A DNA stretch of 36,414 bases from an uncultured Eubacteriales bacterium (GCA_902777335.1 CACYTF010000033.1:1-36414); one strand, 5' to 3'. Shown: positions 1 through 8,849, numbered from the stretch's first letter. The notes: a model not told the origin generated them from the sequence alone. Translations and numbers: made by a program.

Positions 1-1133
1 GGTGGTGTAGTCCGCCACCGCGGCCTCCAGGTTCCCCAGCGCCGCGTTGCACACCGCCCGGTAGTAGTACGCGCCGTCGTTGACGGCCTTTTCATTGCCG
101 ACTTCGGTCTGTTCGCCAGCGACTTCGGTCTGTTTTTCAGCACCGTCGATCAGCTCGGTGAACGTGGCCACCGCCTTATCGTACTGCTCCTGCTGCATCT
201 GGCAGATCGCCAGGTTGTACCGCGCGTCGTCCGCGTAGGGCTCGCTCTCGACGGACTTCGTGAAGTCCGCCGCGGCGCTCTCCCACTGCTCGCCCAGCAG
301 CGCGCACACGCCCCGGTTGTAGTACAGGCCCTCGAACGCGCCGCCCTTCTTCTCGCAGGTGGTGAACGCCTCAATGGCCCCGGCGTAGTCGCCCAGGTTC
401 ATCTTGCAGATGCCGGTGTTGTAGGCCGCGCCCGCCGCGTAGGTCTCATCATTGGCGTAGGCTTCAAAGCCCGCGATGGCCTCCTCCAGCTGGCCCGCCT
501 GCATCTTGTACAGCGCCGACTGGAAGCCCGCCTCGGCCACCTCGCCGCCCGCGCCTTCGACGTACTTGTCGTAGGCCGCCTGCGCCGCCTCGATGTCGCC
601 CTTGGCCTCGTTCAGCTGGGCCACCGTCTCGTACAGCGACGTGTCCTCGGTGAGCTCTATGTACTTCTCCAGGTTTTCGATGGCCGCGTCCACGTTGCCC
701 TGAGCCGCGTACACCTGCGTGCGCACCAGGTACGCGTCCGCCAGGTCCGGCTGCACGCGGATGGCCGCGTCCAGGTTCAGAAGTGCCATGTCGTTCTTCT
801 CCTCGATCACGTCGATGCAGGCGCGCTTCAAGAGCAGGTCGGCATACATGGCGGGGTTGGACTGCGGGTCGCTGTAGGCGAAGCGGCATACATGGCGGGG
901 TTGGACTGCGGGTCGCTGTAGGCGAAGCATATGCTCAGGTATTCCTTCGCCGTCTCATAGTCCTCGGCGTTGATGGCGTTCAGCGCCAGCGTGTAGCTGG
1001 CGTCCAGCTTCTGGGTATCGACGACCACCTGAGAAATCGCCTGCGCTTCCGTCGCTTCCTCGGCCAATACGGGTGTCACGGTCAGCAGCAGCCCCGCCGC
1101 CATACCTGCCGCAATGATTCGCTTTACGTTCAT
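1..1133 (-). pseudogene. Secreted TPR-repeat protein, frameshifted by a 44-bp duplication and cut by the window edge
   Basis: The ATG at 1133 has a GGAGGAG ribosome binding site 8 bases upstream and opens a signal peptide (MNVKRIIAAGMAAGLLL, cleavage near VLA-EE). The reading frame then runs through helical tetratricopeptide-like units until a 44-bp tandem duplication at 841-928 shifts the frame and stops it at 828. Removing one copy restores a continuous frame from 840 down to base 1. That frame encodes further TPR-type units (for example AAYNTGICKMNLGDYAGAIE and AICQMQQEQYDKAVATF) and leaves the window without a stop. TPR proteins mediate protein-protein contacts; this one would act outside the membrane. 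No partner is apparent. The break may be a real mutation or an assembly error, since the duplication is perfect. Confidence 0.85.
841..928. repeat. Perfect 44-bp tandem duplication inside the TPR gene
   Basis: Bases 841-884 and 885-928 are identical and adjacent. Because 44 is not a multiple of three, the duplication alone explains the loss of frame in the TPR gene. The absence of any mismatch means it is very recent or an assembly artefact. Confidence 0.97.
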
Positions 1134-1184
1134 AATTTGACTCCTCCGTAACAACTTTATAAAAATGTATATAACCCTACTGTT

Positions 1185-1214
1185 ATTTTATGCTTCCTGT
1201 TATCCCAAAGTCAA
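1185..1214 (-). promoter_or_regulatory. Promoter of the TPR gene
   Basis: On the minus strand TTGACT (1214-1209) is followed after 18 bases by TAAAAT (1190-1185), about 50 bases upstream of the ATG at 1133. The fit to a housekeeping sigma promoter is good. Confidence 0.6.
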
Positions 1215-1221
1215 GGGGGGT

Positions 1222-1278
1222 TTCCAGATTGGCAAATCCCCCCCTCTCCGGGAGATATATGGATTTGCCAATCTGGAA
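1222..1278. repeat. 18-bp inverted repeat between divergent promoters, with a half copy near 13.36 kb
   Basis: Bases 1222-1239 and 1261-1278 are perfect inverted repeats around a 21-base loop. The arm contains GATTTGCCAATCTGGAAC. The same arm plus its flank (1262-1283) recurs exactly at 13360-13381, beside an amidohydrolase remnant. It lies between the divergent promoters of the TPR and RelA/SpoT-fold genes. It could be an operator, or an end of a small mobile or palindromic element; the dispersed copy favours the latter. Confidence 0.8.
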
Positions 1279-1285
1279 CACCCGC

Positions 1286-1315
1286 TTGTGTCAGACCTGT
1301 AAAAAATGATATAAT
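1286..1315 (+). promoter_or_regulatory. Promoter of the RelA/SpoT-fold gene
   Basis: TTGTGT (1286-1291) is followed after 18 bases by TATAAT (1310-1315). A TG one base before the -10 makes it an extended -10. It lies 30 bases upstream of the TTG start at 1345. Confidence 0.7.
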
Positions 1316-1344
1316 TATACGGATTTTGAAGGAGTGAGTATCGC

Positions 1345-2376
1345 TTGAGTCAGAATAAACTGAACGGTACAGCGGGCAGCACCCAATACAACCATAAACG
1401 CATAGGCACAGTTATCTGTCTGCTGCTGGTCATCATCTGCATTTCATACGCATATACAGGCTTTGCGGAGGCGCTTGAGTCGGCGGATGACCTGTTTTAC
1501 GCGGAGGACACCACCTGGGCTGACGACTGGTATGACGAACCGGAAGCAGCGCCTGCGAGCAAGGATAAACTGGCGGCGCTGCATCAGTATCATCAGCAGA
1601 TGGCGCGTCATTTTCTTGAGAAAGCCAGTGAACTGCCTGAGGATTCGCAGATACGGGCTGTATATGAGCTCTATGCGGATCTGTTGTCAAAGCCGCTGCC
1701 GGGAAGGCCTTCAGAGGAAGAAAGCCGTACCTATTCCGAAGCAAAGCTGTCAAAAATCAGCAGCCAGCTGGAACCCGCGGCGGTTGCGCATTATGAGGAA
1801 TGCGTAAGGGCGGAGCCGCAGATAACCTCCGATCTGTGCGACATCGCCGAGGCGATCGGAACGGAGATGTTCGGCCTTCAGTATCGCATCAAATCCGCCG
1901 GTGACGATGAAGAAGGCGTATGTCGGATTGCGGATAAGATCGCGGAGATCATCTCAGAGGGCGGAATGACCGGCAATCCCCTCACCTATGAAGAAGCAGT
2001 TCGCTACATCACGGATATCGTCCGATATACGCAAGCCGGAACCCCGGACACACTGACAGAGAATTACCTTGTAACAAAGGGCATGCTCGAGGAACGGGGC
2101 TACCAGCTCGTCCGACTCCGCAACAGCTGGCAGACCTTTACGGAAAAGGCGCCCTATCGCGGCGTGAACACCCTGTTCGTCTCGCCCGACGGCGTTACGT
2201 TTGAATTGCAGTTTCACACCGCGGAAAGCCTTGTTACCAAAGAGGCAGAGCACTACAATTATGAAATAATCCGCAACCCGCGGACATCGGACGAAGATCG
2301 GCTTGCATTGCGGGCGGAAAGCTATAGTATGTATGCAGAGTTGACGGAACCGGCGCACATTGAGCTGATCCATTGA
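1345..2376 (+). CDS. Secreted or membrane-anchored protein with RelA/SpoT-like domain
   Basis: The 343-residue frame starts at a TTG placed 10 bases after AAGGAG. A hydrophobic segment at about residues 20-42 is a signal anchor or signal peptide. The C-terminal half resembles the RelA/SpoT nucleotidyltransferase fold: RIKS (181-184), D224 in a DIVRYT stretch where synthetases have a D-x-x-G-R motif, YRGVN (271-275) and FELQFHT (286-292, compare the E-x-Q-x-R-T motif). This variant, with the D-I-R-Y-T and Q-F-H-T spellings, is the kind I associate with secreted or polymorphic-toxin RelA/SpoT domains rather than with cytosolic alarmone synthetases. Cytosolic Rel enzymes are not exported, so an alarmone housekeeping role is unlikely. 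The middle (60-170) is helical and unrecognised. A small ORF follows 64 bp downstream. Confidence 0.8.
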   Translation: MSQNKLNGTAGSTQYNHKRIGTVICLLLVIICISYAYTGFAEALESADDLFYAEDTTWADDWYDEPEAAPASKDKLAALHQYHQQMARHFLEKASELPEDSQIRAVYELYADLLSKPLPGRPSEEESRTYSEAKLSKISSQLEPAAVAHYEECVRAEPQITSDLCDIAEAIGTEMFGLQYRIKSAGDDEEGVCRIADKIAEIISEGGMTGNPLTYEEAVRYITDIVRYTQAGTPDTLTENYLVTKGMLEERGYQLVRLRNSWQTFTEKAPYRGVNTLFVSPDGVTFELQFHTAESLVTKEAEHYNYEIIRNPRTSDEDRLALRAESYSMYAELTEPAHIELIH

Positions 2377-2440
2377 GCAGGCGCATCACGGCAAGTCGTC
2401 CTCGCTTCAGTCAGGCGATTTCTGAAAAAGGGTGAATGAT

Positions 2441-2683
2441 ATGGAAGAACGCTATGAATATCAGGTCTGGCCAGAGCGCAGAATGCTGATTCGCATTTCA
2501 TCCAACTGCGTGGAGCTATTCTGCCCCGGTAAGGAAATGGAATGGCAGCCCGCGCCCCATCTCGATGCCATCCGTTATGGCGGCGGAGATTTTGTCTGGT
2601 ATCGGCCTGTCAGTGAAACAGAAGCGATGCAGTATATGGATTCATTCAGGAGCGAAACAGGCTGCACCGATTGCGCCGAATGA
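2441..2683 (+). CDS. Small protein of unknown function, possible partner of the RelA/SpoT-fold protein
   Basis: This 80-residue protein has no family I recognise. I chose the ATG at 2441 because AAAAGGG lies about 8 bases upstream; a GTG at 2432 is possible but has no good site. It has no signal peptide or membrane segment and is mildly acidic with several aromatic residues. It contains four cysteines, including a C-terminal CTDC. It follows the RelA/SpoT-fold gene by 64 bp on the same strand with no promoter of its own that I can see, so the two are probably co-transcribed. A small cytosolic protein right behind an exported toxin-like enzyme is the usual place for an immunity protein, but nothing in the sequence proves that role. 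Confidence 0.6.
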   Translation: MEERYEYQVWPERRMLIRISSNCVELFCPGKEMEWQPAPHLDAIRYGGGDFVWYRPVSETEAMQYMDSFRSETGCTDCAE

Positions 2684-2761
2684 ATCAAAAGCAACTCGGG
2701 AGCGCAGCCCGTCCCCTTTCGATGGGCTGCCTCAAAACGGATAATAACATATGAAGCATGT

Positions 2762-2788
2762 GTAGGGGCGGCCAATGGCCGCCCCTAC
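2762..2788. repeat. GC-rich hairpin repeat downstream of two converging genes
   Basis: A 12-bp perfect stem (2762-2773 with 2777-2788) has a 3-base loop, and CATGT/ACATG flanks extend it with a one-base bulge. A second, weaker hairpin (2704-2710 with 2724-2730) precedes it. Neither has a U-tract, so they look like intergenic palindromic repeats more than classical terminators. They fill the gap between the converging small ORF and the diguanylate cyclase gene, where I see no gene. Confidence 0.7.
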
Positions 2789-2854
2789 GACATGTACACG
2801 CTTGCAAACTTCCGCGTTTTGAGACCGGTCCTGTTATCGGCTTCCCTTGGCGCT

Positions 2855-4024
2855 TCAGCTCAGCGGCCTTCTTCGGTCCAATCCTGTTTTGCGATAGTAT
2901 TCGGCCTTCGCCTCGTACATCTTCAAATCCGCCTCGTGCACCAGCTTCTCGGAGGTCAGGCCGGGGGAATCCGCCGCCAGCGCGTAGCCCGCCGCCAGCT
3001 TCAGGCCCTGCCCCTTCTCTCCGCGCCACTTGTCCGCCTCCCGCCGCAGGCGGTTGAGCGCGACATCGGCGCGGATGCGGTTCATATCCGTCGCCAGCAC
3101 CACGAATTCATCCCCGCCCGTGCGATAGAACCGGCCCGCGGAAAACGCCCTTTCGATGCAGCGCGCCGCGCCGCAGATCAGCTCATCCCCCGCGTCGTGC
3201 CCCAGCGTGTCGTTGGCCTCCTTCATGCCGTTGATGTCGACGGTGAACGCGGCCAGGTCCTCCGGCAGCGCGCCCTTCGCGTCGTAGCGCTTCAGCGCCC
3301 GGGAATAGGCGTAGCGGCTGCGCAGGCCCGTCAGCGGGTCGGTGTCCAGCGCGATCCGCTGCTCGCTCACGAAGTCGTCCGTCGCGAGCTGGGAAAACTC
3401 GGTGTAGTGAATGAACATCAGCGCCGCGCCGATGGTCATCGCGATGTAGGAAACCCGGTGCCCCCGGGGAAGCCCCTCCTGTATGGCGATGCCGATGACC
3501 ACGAGCGCGATGATGGCGTACAGCGACCAGCGGTTCTGCCTTCGATACGACCGGCCGTACAGTATGAACTGGACCACGACGATGGCGATGATCGCCAGGC
3601 AGACGAGCATGTAGACGCCGTACAGCGGGCCGTGCACATAGTGGTTTTCACCGTCGATCACCACCATCCAGCCGGTAAAGACGGAGATGAGCTGAAACGC
3701 GGTATTCAGGCCGAGTATCGCCATCAGCGCCTTCTGCCAGCGGTTGTTCACGCGAATCTGTATGACCAGCGCGCCGCCGGCCATCGGCGTCAGAATGTAA
3801 TCGACGCACTTGACCAGCTTAATCAGCCACCGGGGCGCATCCGCGCGGCCATCCAGCTGCACGCCGCACCACTCCGCCAGCGCGGAGACCGCGATCAGCG
3901 CATAGGTGGCGTAGAGCAGACGCTTGTCGGCGCGGGAGATGCGTCCGTTTTCCCGAATCAGTATGCAGAGCACCCCCAGCGCCATCCAGGACAAAAGTAT
4001 AATTGAAGTATAATAGCTGAACAA
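2855..4024 (-). CDS. Membrane-bound GGDEF diguanylate cyclase
   Basis: The protein makes the second messenger c-di-GMP from GTP. About seven membrane helices fill residues 1-210. The GGDEF domain follows with DPLTGL (229-234), DINGMK near 263 and an intact RTGGDEF (GGDEF 303-307), so catalysis should be preserved. The position of the inhibitory RxxD site, five residues upstream, reads FSAG, so product feedback at that site is lost. I start it at TTG 4024 because AAAGGAG lies 9 bases upstream and the frame is then 31 bases from the preceding stop; the open frame reaches back to 4084. The membrane part, with an HYVHGPLY segment, resembles that of the sensor kinase at 11357-12688. It is the last gene of an operon with the three-domain hydrolase and PreA. 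Confidence 0.9.
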   Translation of the reverse strand: MFSYYTSIILLSWMALGVLCILIRENGRISRADKRLLYATYALIAVSALAEWCGVQLDGRADAPRWLIKLVKCVDYILTPMAGGALVIQIRVNNRWQKALMAILGLNTAFQLISVFTGWMVVIDGENHYVHGPLYGVYMLVCLAIIAIVVVQFILYGRSYRRQNRWSLYAIIALVVIGIAIQEGLPRGHRVSYIAMTIGAALMFIHYTEFSQLATDDFVSEQRIALDTDPLTGLRSRYAYSRALKRYDAKGALPEDLAAFTVDINGMKEANDTLGHDAGDELICGAARCIERAFSAGRFYRTGGDEFVVLATDMNRIRADVALNRLRREADKWRGEKGQGLKLAAGYALAADSPGLTSEKLVHEADLKMYEAKAEYYRKTGLDRRRPLS

Positions 4025-4055
4025 TACGATAGACTCCTTTGATTCTATATCCGCG

Positions 4056-7000
4056 TCAGGCCGCGTCGGCCAGCGCGTAGGCATCCTCCAGCGCGCCCAG
4101 CGCGGCGACGGAGCGGTCGAACAGGCCCAGCAGGTCCGCTTCGGCGATCAGTCCGTCCGCGTTGGTCTCAACACCCTCAAAGCTCAGAAGGTATTGCATG
4201 GGCGGGTTCTCCGGCGTCAGCATTTCGCCGCTTCGAATCTGTTCGGTGCTGCGGTAGACGATGCTGGCCCGATACCAGACCTGACCTTCCCCATCGCGCA
4301 GGCGCTCAAACATCAGCTTCACGCCGATGGGCGTCTTGGTCTCGATGCTCCCTGGCAGCGCGTCCAGCTTCGCCCCCAGCGCGGACAGCGTGCCGAGCAC
4401 GGTGCAGTCGTGGGCGCAGAAGAAGGTGAACTTGCGGCCCTCGTTCTTCAGCTCCGCCTCCAGCTCCTGAAGCAGGGGATTTGTGATGTTCACGGCCACC
4501 AGCGGCGCGCCGTGCTTCAGTTCCAGGCAGGTGGTCATGAATTTGCCGAGGGCGGCCCAGTCGTCGTCCGTCAGCTCGTGCCCGAAGGCCGCCGTGACGG
4601 CGTCGGGCGCCTCGTAGTACTGCAGCAGCAGCGCGTCGGCCACCTGATAGGCCGTCTTGATCGCGCCGGTGAGGTCCGGCTCCTTGTCGGCCTCCATCGT
4701 GAACCCGCAATCCTTCGCCAGCAGGTCGCCGTACTTGCCGCTCTTGTAGACCTCGCTGTCCTGCATGTCGACGGTGTCCATGATCAGCTTGATGACGTCC
4801 TGCGTCTGTTCGGCGATGCCCTCAAAGCCCGCGTCGCCGCCCATGGCCTCCACCTGCGCCGTGGCGTCTTCGGCGTAGGCGTCGCTGTAGAAGTGCAGCA
4901 CCGGCTTCATGAAATCCTCCGTGCCGTTGGCGTCGCCGGGATACTCCACCTCGATGTCCGAGAGCGGCAGCAGGCCCGCGGCGAAATACCGCGCCGTGGC
5001 CCGGCAGCGCTGCTTGTCGCGGGCGACAAAGCGCACCTCGCCCTCCTCCGGGACGCTGTTTTCCGGGATCAGCCCCTCCCGATCCAGCCACTTGCGGAAG
5101 TACTGGCCCATGCTGGTCTCCTCGACGCCGCCCTTTAAGGTCAGCTCGCTGGAGTTGGCGCTCCACTGAATCCACGCATGGGGCGTCAGCTCATCCGGAA
5201 CGGAGCCGTTGCTGGACAGCGGCGCGCGCAGGTTGTGGCGGCTCAGCACGACCACCTGCTCGAGCGTGTAATCGGCTGTCGCCCGCAGGGCTTCGACCTC
5301 GGCGATCCTCTCGTCCGAGTAGTTTGACAGCCAGCGGAATTCGCCGGTCTTCTGGACGTCCTCGCCATAGATGGTCTTCCAGTCGTCGGCCATGGAGATC
5401 ACGTTGTAGCCCATGCCCTCCCACTTTTCGCGCAGCTCCGCGCCCTTGGCGGGGTTGCCGTAGTCGCGGACATCGTCGTCGGCGATCAGCTGGAACGCGG
5501 CGCTTTTGTAGCGGTTGTTCAGCAGGGCGTAGTTGTTCATGCTCACGTCGCCCGAGCTGTTGCCGAAGGACAGCACCGGCTGCCTGCCGATCTCCTGCGC
5601 GATCTGCAGGACCTTGTTGGTCTTGAGGTCCTTTATCAGAAGTTTGTCCGTGCGCACCAGCGTGTCGTCGCCGGTGAACACGTACTCGACGCCGTCCGTA
5701 TCGCCCTGATTCCTCGCCTCCAAAGCGGTGTCGGAGCCGATGCAGTTCTCGGAGGGAATGTCCATGACGCCCTCGATGAAGGCGCGGACGATGAACCGGT
5801 CGCTGCCGGAGACAATGTAGCACTTGAAGCCGTTGTCTCGCAGATACTCCACCACCTCGGCCATCGGCTGATAGTAGATCTCCGCGTAGGTCATGCCCGT
5901 AAAGCCGTCCGCCTCGCGCACAAGGAAGCGCGTAACGAAGTCGGCGTACTCCTGAAGGGTCATCCCCGCGAACGCCCTGGCCTGGTGGTAGGAGAATCCA
6001 TAGTCGTAGTCGTCCGGGAAGGATTTGTCCAGCGCGTGGTCGCGGGTCATGCGTCCGAATTCCAGCATCTCCGCGTCCGGCTGCCAGGTCGCATCCGCCA
6101 GTATGCGCTCCGTCAGCAGCATGACCTCCAAATACGTCGGGGCCAGTTCGCCCATCAGCGTGCCGTCCATGTCGAAGGTGGCGATGCGGTCCGCCTCGGG
6201 GATGAAGTCCGGGGAATCCGGGTCGGTCACCGACTCCACGTATTCGATCAGCGCGTTCAGCGCCGGGGCGTCCGCGTTCCACTCGGCAAACGGCGCCTCC
6301 GCTTCGCCCTCCGCCGCGTCGTCCAGCGCGCGGGTTTCCAGGAAGCGCGCCGTGCGGTCCGCCACGTTCTTCTGCAGATTCCGGAAGAAGAACTGATAGT
6401 CATAGACGTGATACGCGCCCTCCGGCAGCCCCGGCACGATGGGCGGATAATCCGCCGGATCGACGTCCGTGACCTTCAGCACGCCGCGGGCCTCGTCGAT
6501 GTAGCAGCCGCACAGCCCGGCTTCCTCCCGCTTGATCTCTCCGCTGTACTTTGTAAAGCACGCGCCCAGGTTCTCGGATTTATCGGCGGGCGTGCCGTCC
6601 GTCTTCCAGTTCAGCGGGTTGATGGTCAGGGCGCGGACCCCCTCGGGCGTGATGAGCGTTTGGCTCACCTCCGGCGCTTCGCAGTCGAAGCTCACGACGG
6701 CGCCCAGGTCGTCCTCCCCCGCGGCGGGCACGATCTGGGGGTATTGCGCGGTCATCTCCGCCGTGCAGGGCCAGCCGATGGCGTAGACCGCGACGAGCTG
6801 ATTGTACAGCGCTTCGTCGCCGAAGTACTCCGCCAGCAGCCTGTAGCACATATCCGCGCCCTGGGAGAAGCCCGCCAGTATGATGGGGCGGCCCGCGTTT
6901 TCGTGCGCCAGATACCAGGCGAACGCCGCGGAGACGTCCTCATAGGCCAGCGCCAGCCAGCGCTCGCGCTCCGCCGGGTCCAGCGAATAGACCTTCATGG

Positions 7001-7331
7001 CGGCCTGCCGGTAGTAGGGCGCGTACAGCCGGGCGGTATCCTCATAGATGCCGCGCTCCATGTTCAACGCGCCCAGAAAGCTGGCCTTCGTGTCCGCGTC
7101 CTCCAAGGACATGTTGAACTCGTCGTTCATGTCCACCGTGGGGCAGACCAGAAACACGTCCGCCGCCTTGTCCTCGCCGACGCCGAAATACGCCCAGTTG
7201 TCCGCGTTCGCGTAATCCGCTGCGGGCTGTGCGTCGATCGCGAGGGGCGCTTCAGGGACCGCCTCCGCCAGCGCCGCGAAGCCGCACAGCAGCATCGCGA
7301 TGATCAGTACATATGAGATGATCCTCTTCAT
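4056..7331 (-). CDS. Secreted three-domain hydrolase: DUF3089 lipase-like, HAD phosphatase, histidine acid phosphatase
   Basis: This 1091-residue exported protein starts at an ATG with an AAGGAGG site and a clear signal peptide (MKRIISYVLIIAMLLC..., cleavage near ALAEA). Three hydrolase units follow in one frame. Residues about 40-330 match the DUF3089 alpha/beta-hydrolase family, with nucleophile elbow GFSQGAD (Ser156). Residues about 375-660 are a HAD-type phosphatase with DMDGT (387-391; nucleophile Asp387, acid/base Asp389), SGS (508-510) and GNSSGD (590-595). Residues about 690-1085 are a branch-2 histidine phosphatase with RHNLRAP (698-704) and the proton-donor HD (974-975). All key catalytic motifs are present, so it could release phosphate and acyl groups from extracellular substrates such as sugar or inositol phosphates. 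The substrates cannot be named from sequence. It lies 15 bp after preA and 31 bp before the GGDEF gene. Confidence 0.88.
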   Translation of the reverse strand: MKRIISYVLIIAMLLCGFAALAEAVPEAPLAIDAQPAADYANADNWAYFGVGEDKAADVFLVCPTVDMNDEFNMSLEDADTKASFLGALNMERGIYEDTARLYAPYYRQAAMKVYSLDPAERERWLALAYEDVSAAFAWYLAHENAGRPIILAGFSQGADMCYRLLAEYFGDEALYNQLVAVYAIGWPCTAEMTAQYPQIVPAAGEDDLGAVVSFDCEAPEVSQTLITPEGVRALTINPLNWKTDGTPADKSENLGACFTKYSGEIKREEAGLCGCYIDEARGVLKVTDVDPADYPPIVPGLPEGAYHVYDYQFFFRNLQKNVADRTARFLETRALDDAAEGEAEAPFAEWNADAPALNALIEYVESVTDPDSPDFIPEADRIATFDMDGTLMGELAPTYLEVMLLTERILADATWQPDAEMLEFGRMTRDHALDKSFPDDYDYGFSYHQARAFAGMTLQEYADFVTRFLVREADGFTGMTYAEIYYQPMAEVVEYLRDNGFKCYIVSGSDRFIVRAFIEGVMDIPSENCIGSDTALEARNQGDTDGVEYVFTGDDTLVRTDKLLIKDLKTNKVLQIAQEIGRQPVLSFGNSSGDVSMNNYALLNNRYKSAAFQLIADDDVRDYGNPAKGAELREKWEGMGYNVISMADDWKTIYGEDVQKTGEFRWLSNYSDERIAEVEALRATADYTLEQVVVLSRHNLRAPLSSNGSVPDELTPHAWIQWSANSSELTLKGGVEETSMGQYFRKWLDREGLIPENSVPEEGEVRFVARDKQRCRATARYFAAGLLPLSDIEVEYPGDANGTEDFMKPVLHFYSDAYAEDATAQVEAMGGDAGFEGIAEQTQDVIKLIMDTVDMQDSEVYKSGKYGDLLAKDCGFTMEADKEPDLTGAIKTAYQVADALLLQYYEAPDAVTAAFGHELTDDDWAALGKFMTTCLELKHGAPLVAVNITNPLLQELEAELKNEGRKFTFFCAHDCTVLGTLSALGAKLDALPGSIETKTPIGVKLMFERLRDGEGQVWYRASIVYRSTEQIRSGEMLTPENPPMQYLLSFEGVETNADGLIAEADLLGLFDRSVAALGALEDAYALADAA

Positions 7332-7346
7332 TATGATAGCTCCTCC

Positions 7347-8849
7347 TTATCCTTTCATGATTCGCTTGCGACTTGGCGAAATGGCGCGCTGGGGACAGAC
7401 CAGCAGGCACAGGTGGCAGCCCACGCACTTTTTGCCGTTCAGCCTGGGCTTCCGGTCTTCGCCAAATTGAATGGCCTGGTGACCGCCGTCGGCGCAGGAG
7501 ACCGCGCAGCGCCCGCAGCCGACGCACTTCTCCCGGTCGAACCTCGGGAAGATCACCGTGTCGCGCTCCAGGGTGTCGGTGGTCCCGCTGAGGAACTCCA
7601 AACCGAGGCCTATGGCCTCGCGCACGCTGTCAAAGCCCTTCTCCGCCAGGTACAGGTTCAGCCCTTCCTTCAGATCGTCGATGATCCGATAGCCGTACTG
7701 CATCACCGCGGTGGTGATCTGTATGGAGCCGCCGCCCAGAAGGATGAACTCCAGCGCGTCCTGCCAGGTCTCCACGCCGCCCATCGCGGACAGGTGCAGC
7801 CCTCGAAGCTTCGGATTCTGCGCCAGCTCCGCTATGAAGCGCAGCGCGATGGGCTTGACGGCGTTGCCGCTGTAGCCGCCCAGGGCGCTCTTCCCGTGCA
7901 CGGCGGGCTCGCAGACGTAGGTGTGCAGGTTGACGCCGGTCACGGACTTGATGGTGTTGATGGCGGCGAGGCCGTCCGCGCCGCCGCGCCGGGCCGCCTC
8001 CCCCGCCGGGCCCATGCTGGCCACGTTCGGCGTCAGCTTCGCCAGCACCGGGATGCGGCAGGCGCGTTTGGCCGAGGCGGTGAACCGCTCCACCAGCTGG
8101 GGCACCTGGCCGATGTCCGAGCCCAGGCCGCCCTCCGCCATGTTGGGGCAGGAGAAGTTCAGCTCCACCGCGTCCGCGCCGTTTTCCTCGCACAGCCGCG
8201 CCAATGTGCCCCACTCTTCCTCGTCCCGGCCCATGATGGAGGCCAGTATGAACTTGGCGGGCCACTTCTGCTTGAGCCTGCGGAAGATCTCCATGTTCTC
8301 CGCCACGCTGTGGTCGGAGAGCTGTTCGATGTTCTTGAAGCCGATGATGCTGCCGCTGTCGCCGGTGAGGGCGGCAAAGCGGGGCGACGCCTCATGGATG
8401 TCCATCGAGCAGATCGTCTTGAAGCAGGCCCCCGCCCAGCCGGCCTCAAAGGCCCGGTCGCACATGTCGTAGGTGCTGGCCACCACGGAGGAGGACAGCA
8501 GAAACGGGTTTTCCAACGCGATGCCGCACAGATCGCAGGCCAGCCGCGCCTCGTCCGCGGGCGGCGGTGTCTCCGCCCGGGGCTTCACCTCGTCGTACAG
8601 GCGGCACACGAGCTTGCGGATCGGCACCTCGCCCGGCCGCACGCAGGCCCGCTCGCACGGCGCGTCGCAGGTCAGGCAGGGGTTCGCCTCCGGCAGCCGG
8701 GCCGCCGCGCCCTGCTCGTTGCGAAACCAGACGGCGCGCAGCAGGCGCGCGGGGTCCAATCGGTCACAGGCGCTGTCGCAGGGCGCGTGGGCGCACAGGG
8801 CGCAGCGGATCATATCGCCCCTGCGGACGACGGGCTCATTCTGAATCAT
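7347..8849 (-). CDS. preA: PreA-like dihydropyrimidine dehydrogenase with extra N-terminal iron-sulfur domain
   Basis: The core (about residues 105-405) is the FMN-binding TIM-barrel of dihydropyrimidine/dihydroorotate dehydrogenases, with the typical NFSCPNM loop and a GG-rich phosphate site. The C-terminus carries two ferredoxin motifs, CVGCGRC...C and CVGCHLC...C, for two [4Fe-4S] clusters. The N-terminus adds two CX2CX4CX3C motifs (Cys16-28 and 58-69) like those of the PreT/GltD small subunit, but no FAD or NAD domain follows. The family reduces uracil and thymine, or runs in reverse. The residue aligned with the catalytic cysteine of mammalian DPD appears not to be cysteine (GSDIGQ), so the substrate is uncertain. 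I use the ATG at 8849, 9 bases after AAGGGGG; the open frame reaches to 8882. First gene of a three-gene operon. Confidence 0.88.
   Translation of the reverse strand: MIQNEPVVRRGDMIRCALCAHAPCDSACDRLDPARLLRAVWFRNEQGAAARLPEANPCLTCDAPCERACVRPGEVPIRKLVCRLYDEVKPRAETPPPADEARLACDLCGIALENPFLLSSSVVASTYDMCDRAFEAGWAGACFKTICSMDIHEASPRFAALTGDSGSIIGFKNIEQLSDHSVAENMEIFRRLKQKWPAKFILASIMGRDEEEWGTLARLCEENGADAVELNFSCPNMAEGGLGSDIGQVPQLVERFTASAKRACRIPVLAKLTPNVASMGPAGEAARRGGADGLAAINTIKSVTGVNLHTYVCEPAVHGKSALGGYSGNAVKPIALRFIAELAQNPKLRGLHLSAMGGVETWQDALEFILLGGGSIQITTAVMQYGYRIIDDLKEGLNLYLAEKGFDSVREAIGLGLEFLSGTTDTLERDTVIFPRFDREKCVGCGRCAVSCADGGHQAIQFGEDRKPRLNGKKCVGCHLCLLVCPQRAISPSRKRIMKG

Noticed and set aside
2855..4100. 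c-di-GMP riboswitch near the GGDEF gene
   Set aside because: I found no GEMM-type conserved core in the flanks or elsewhere in the window.
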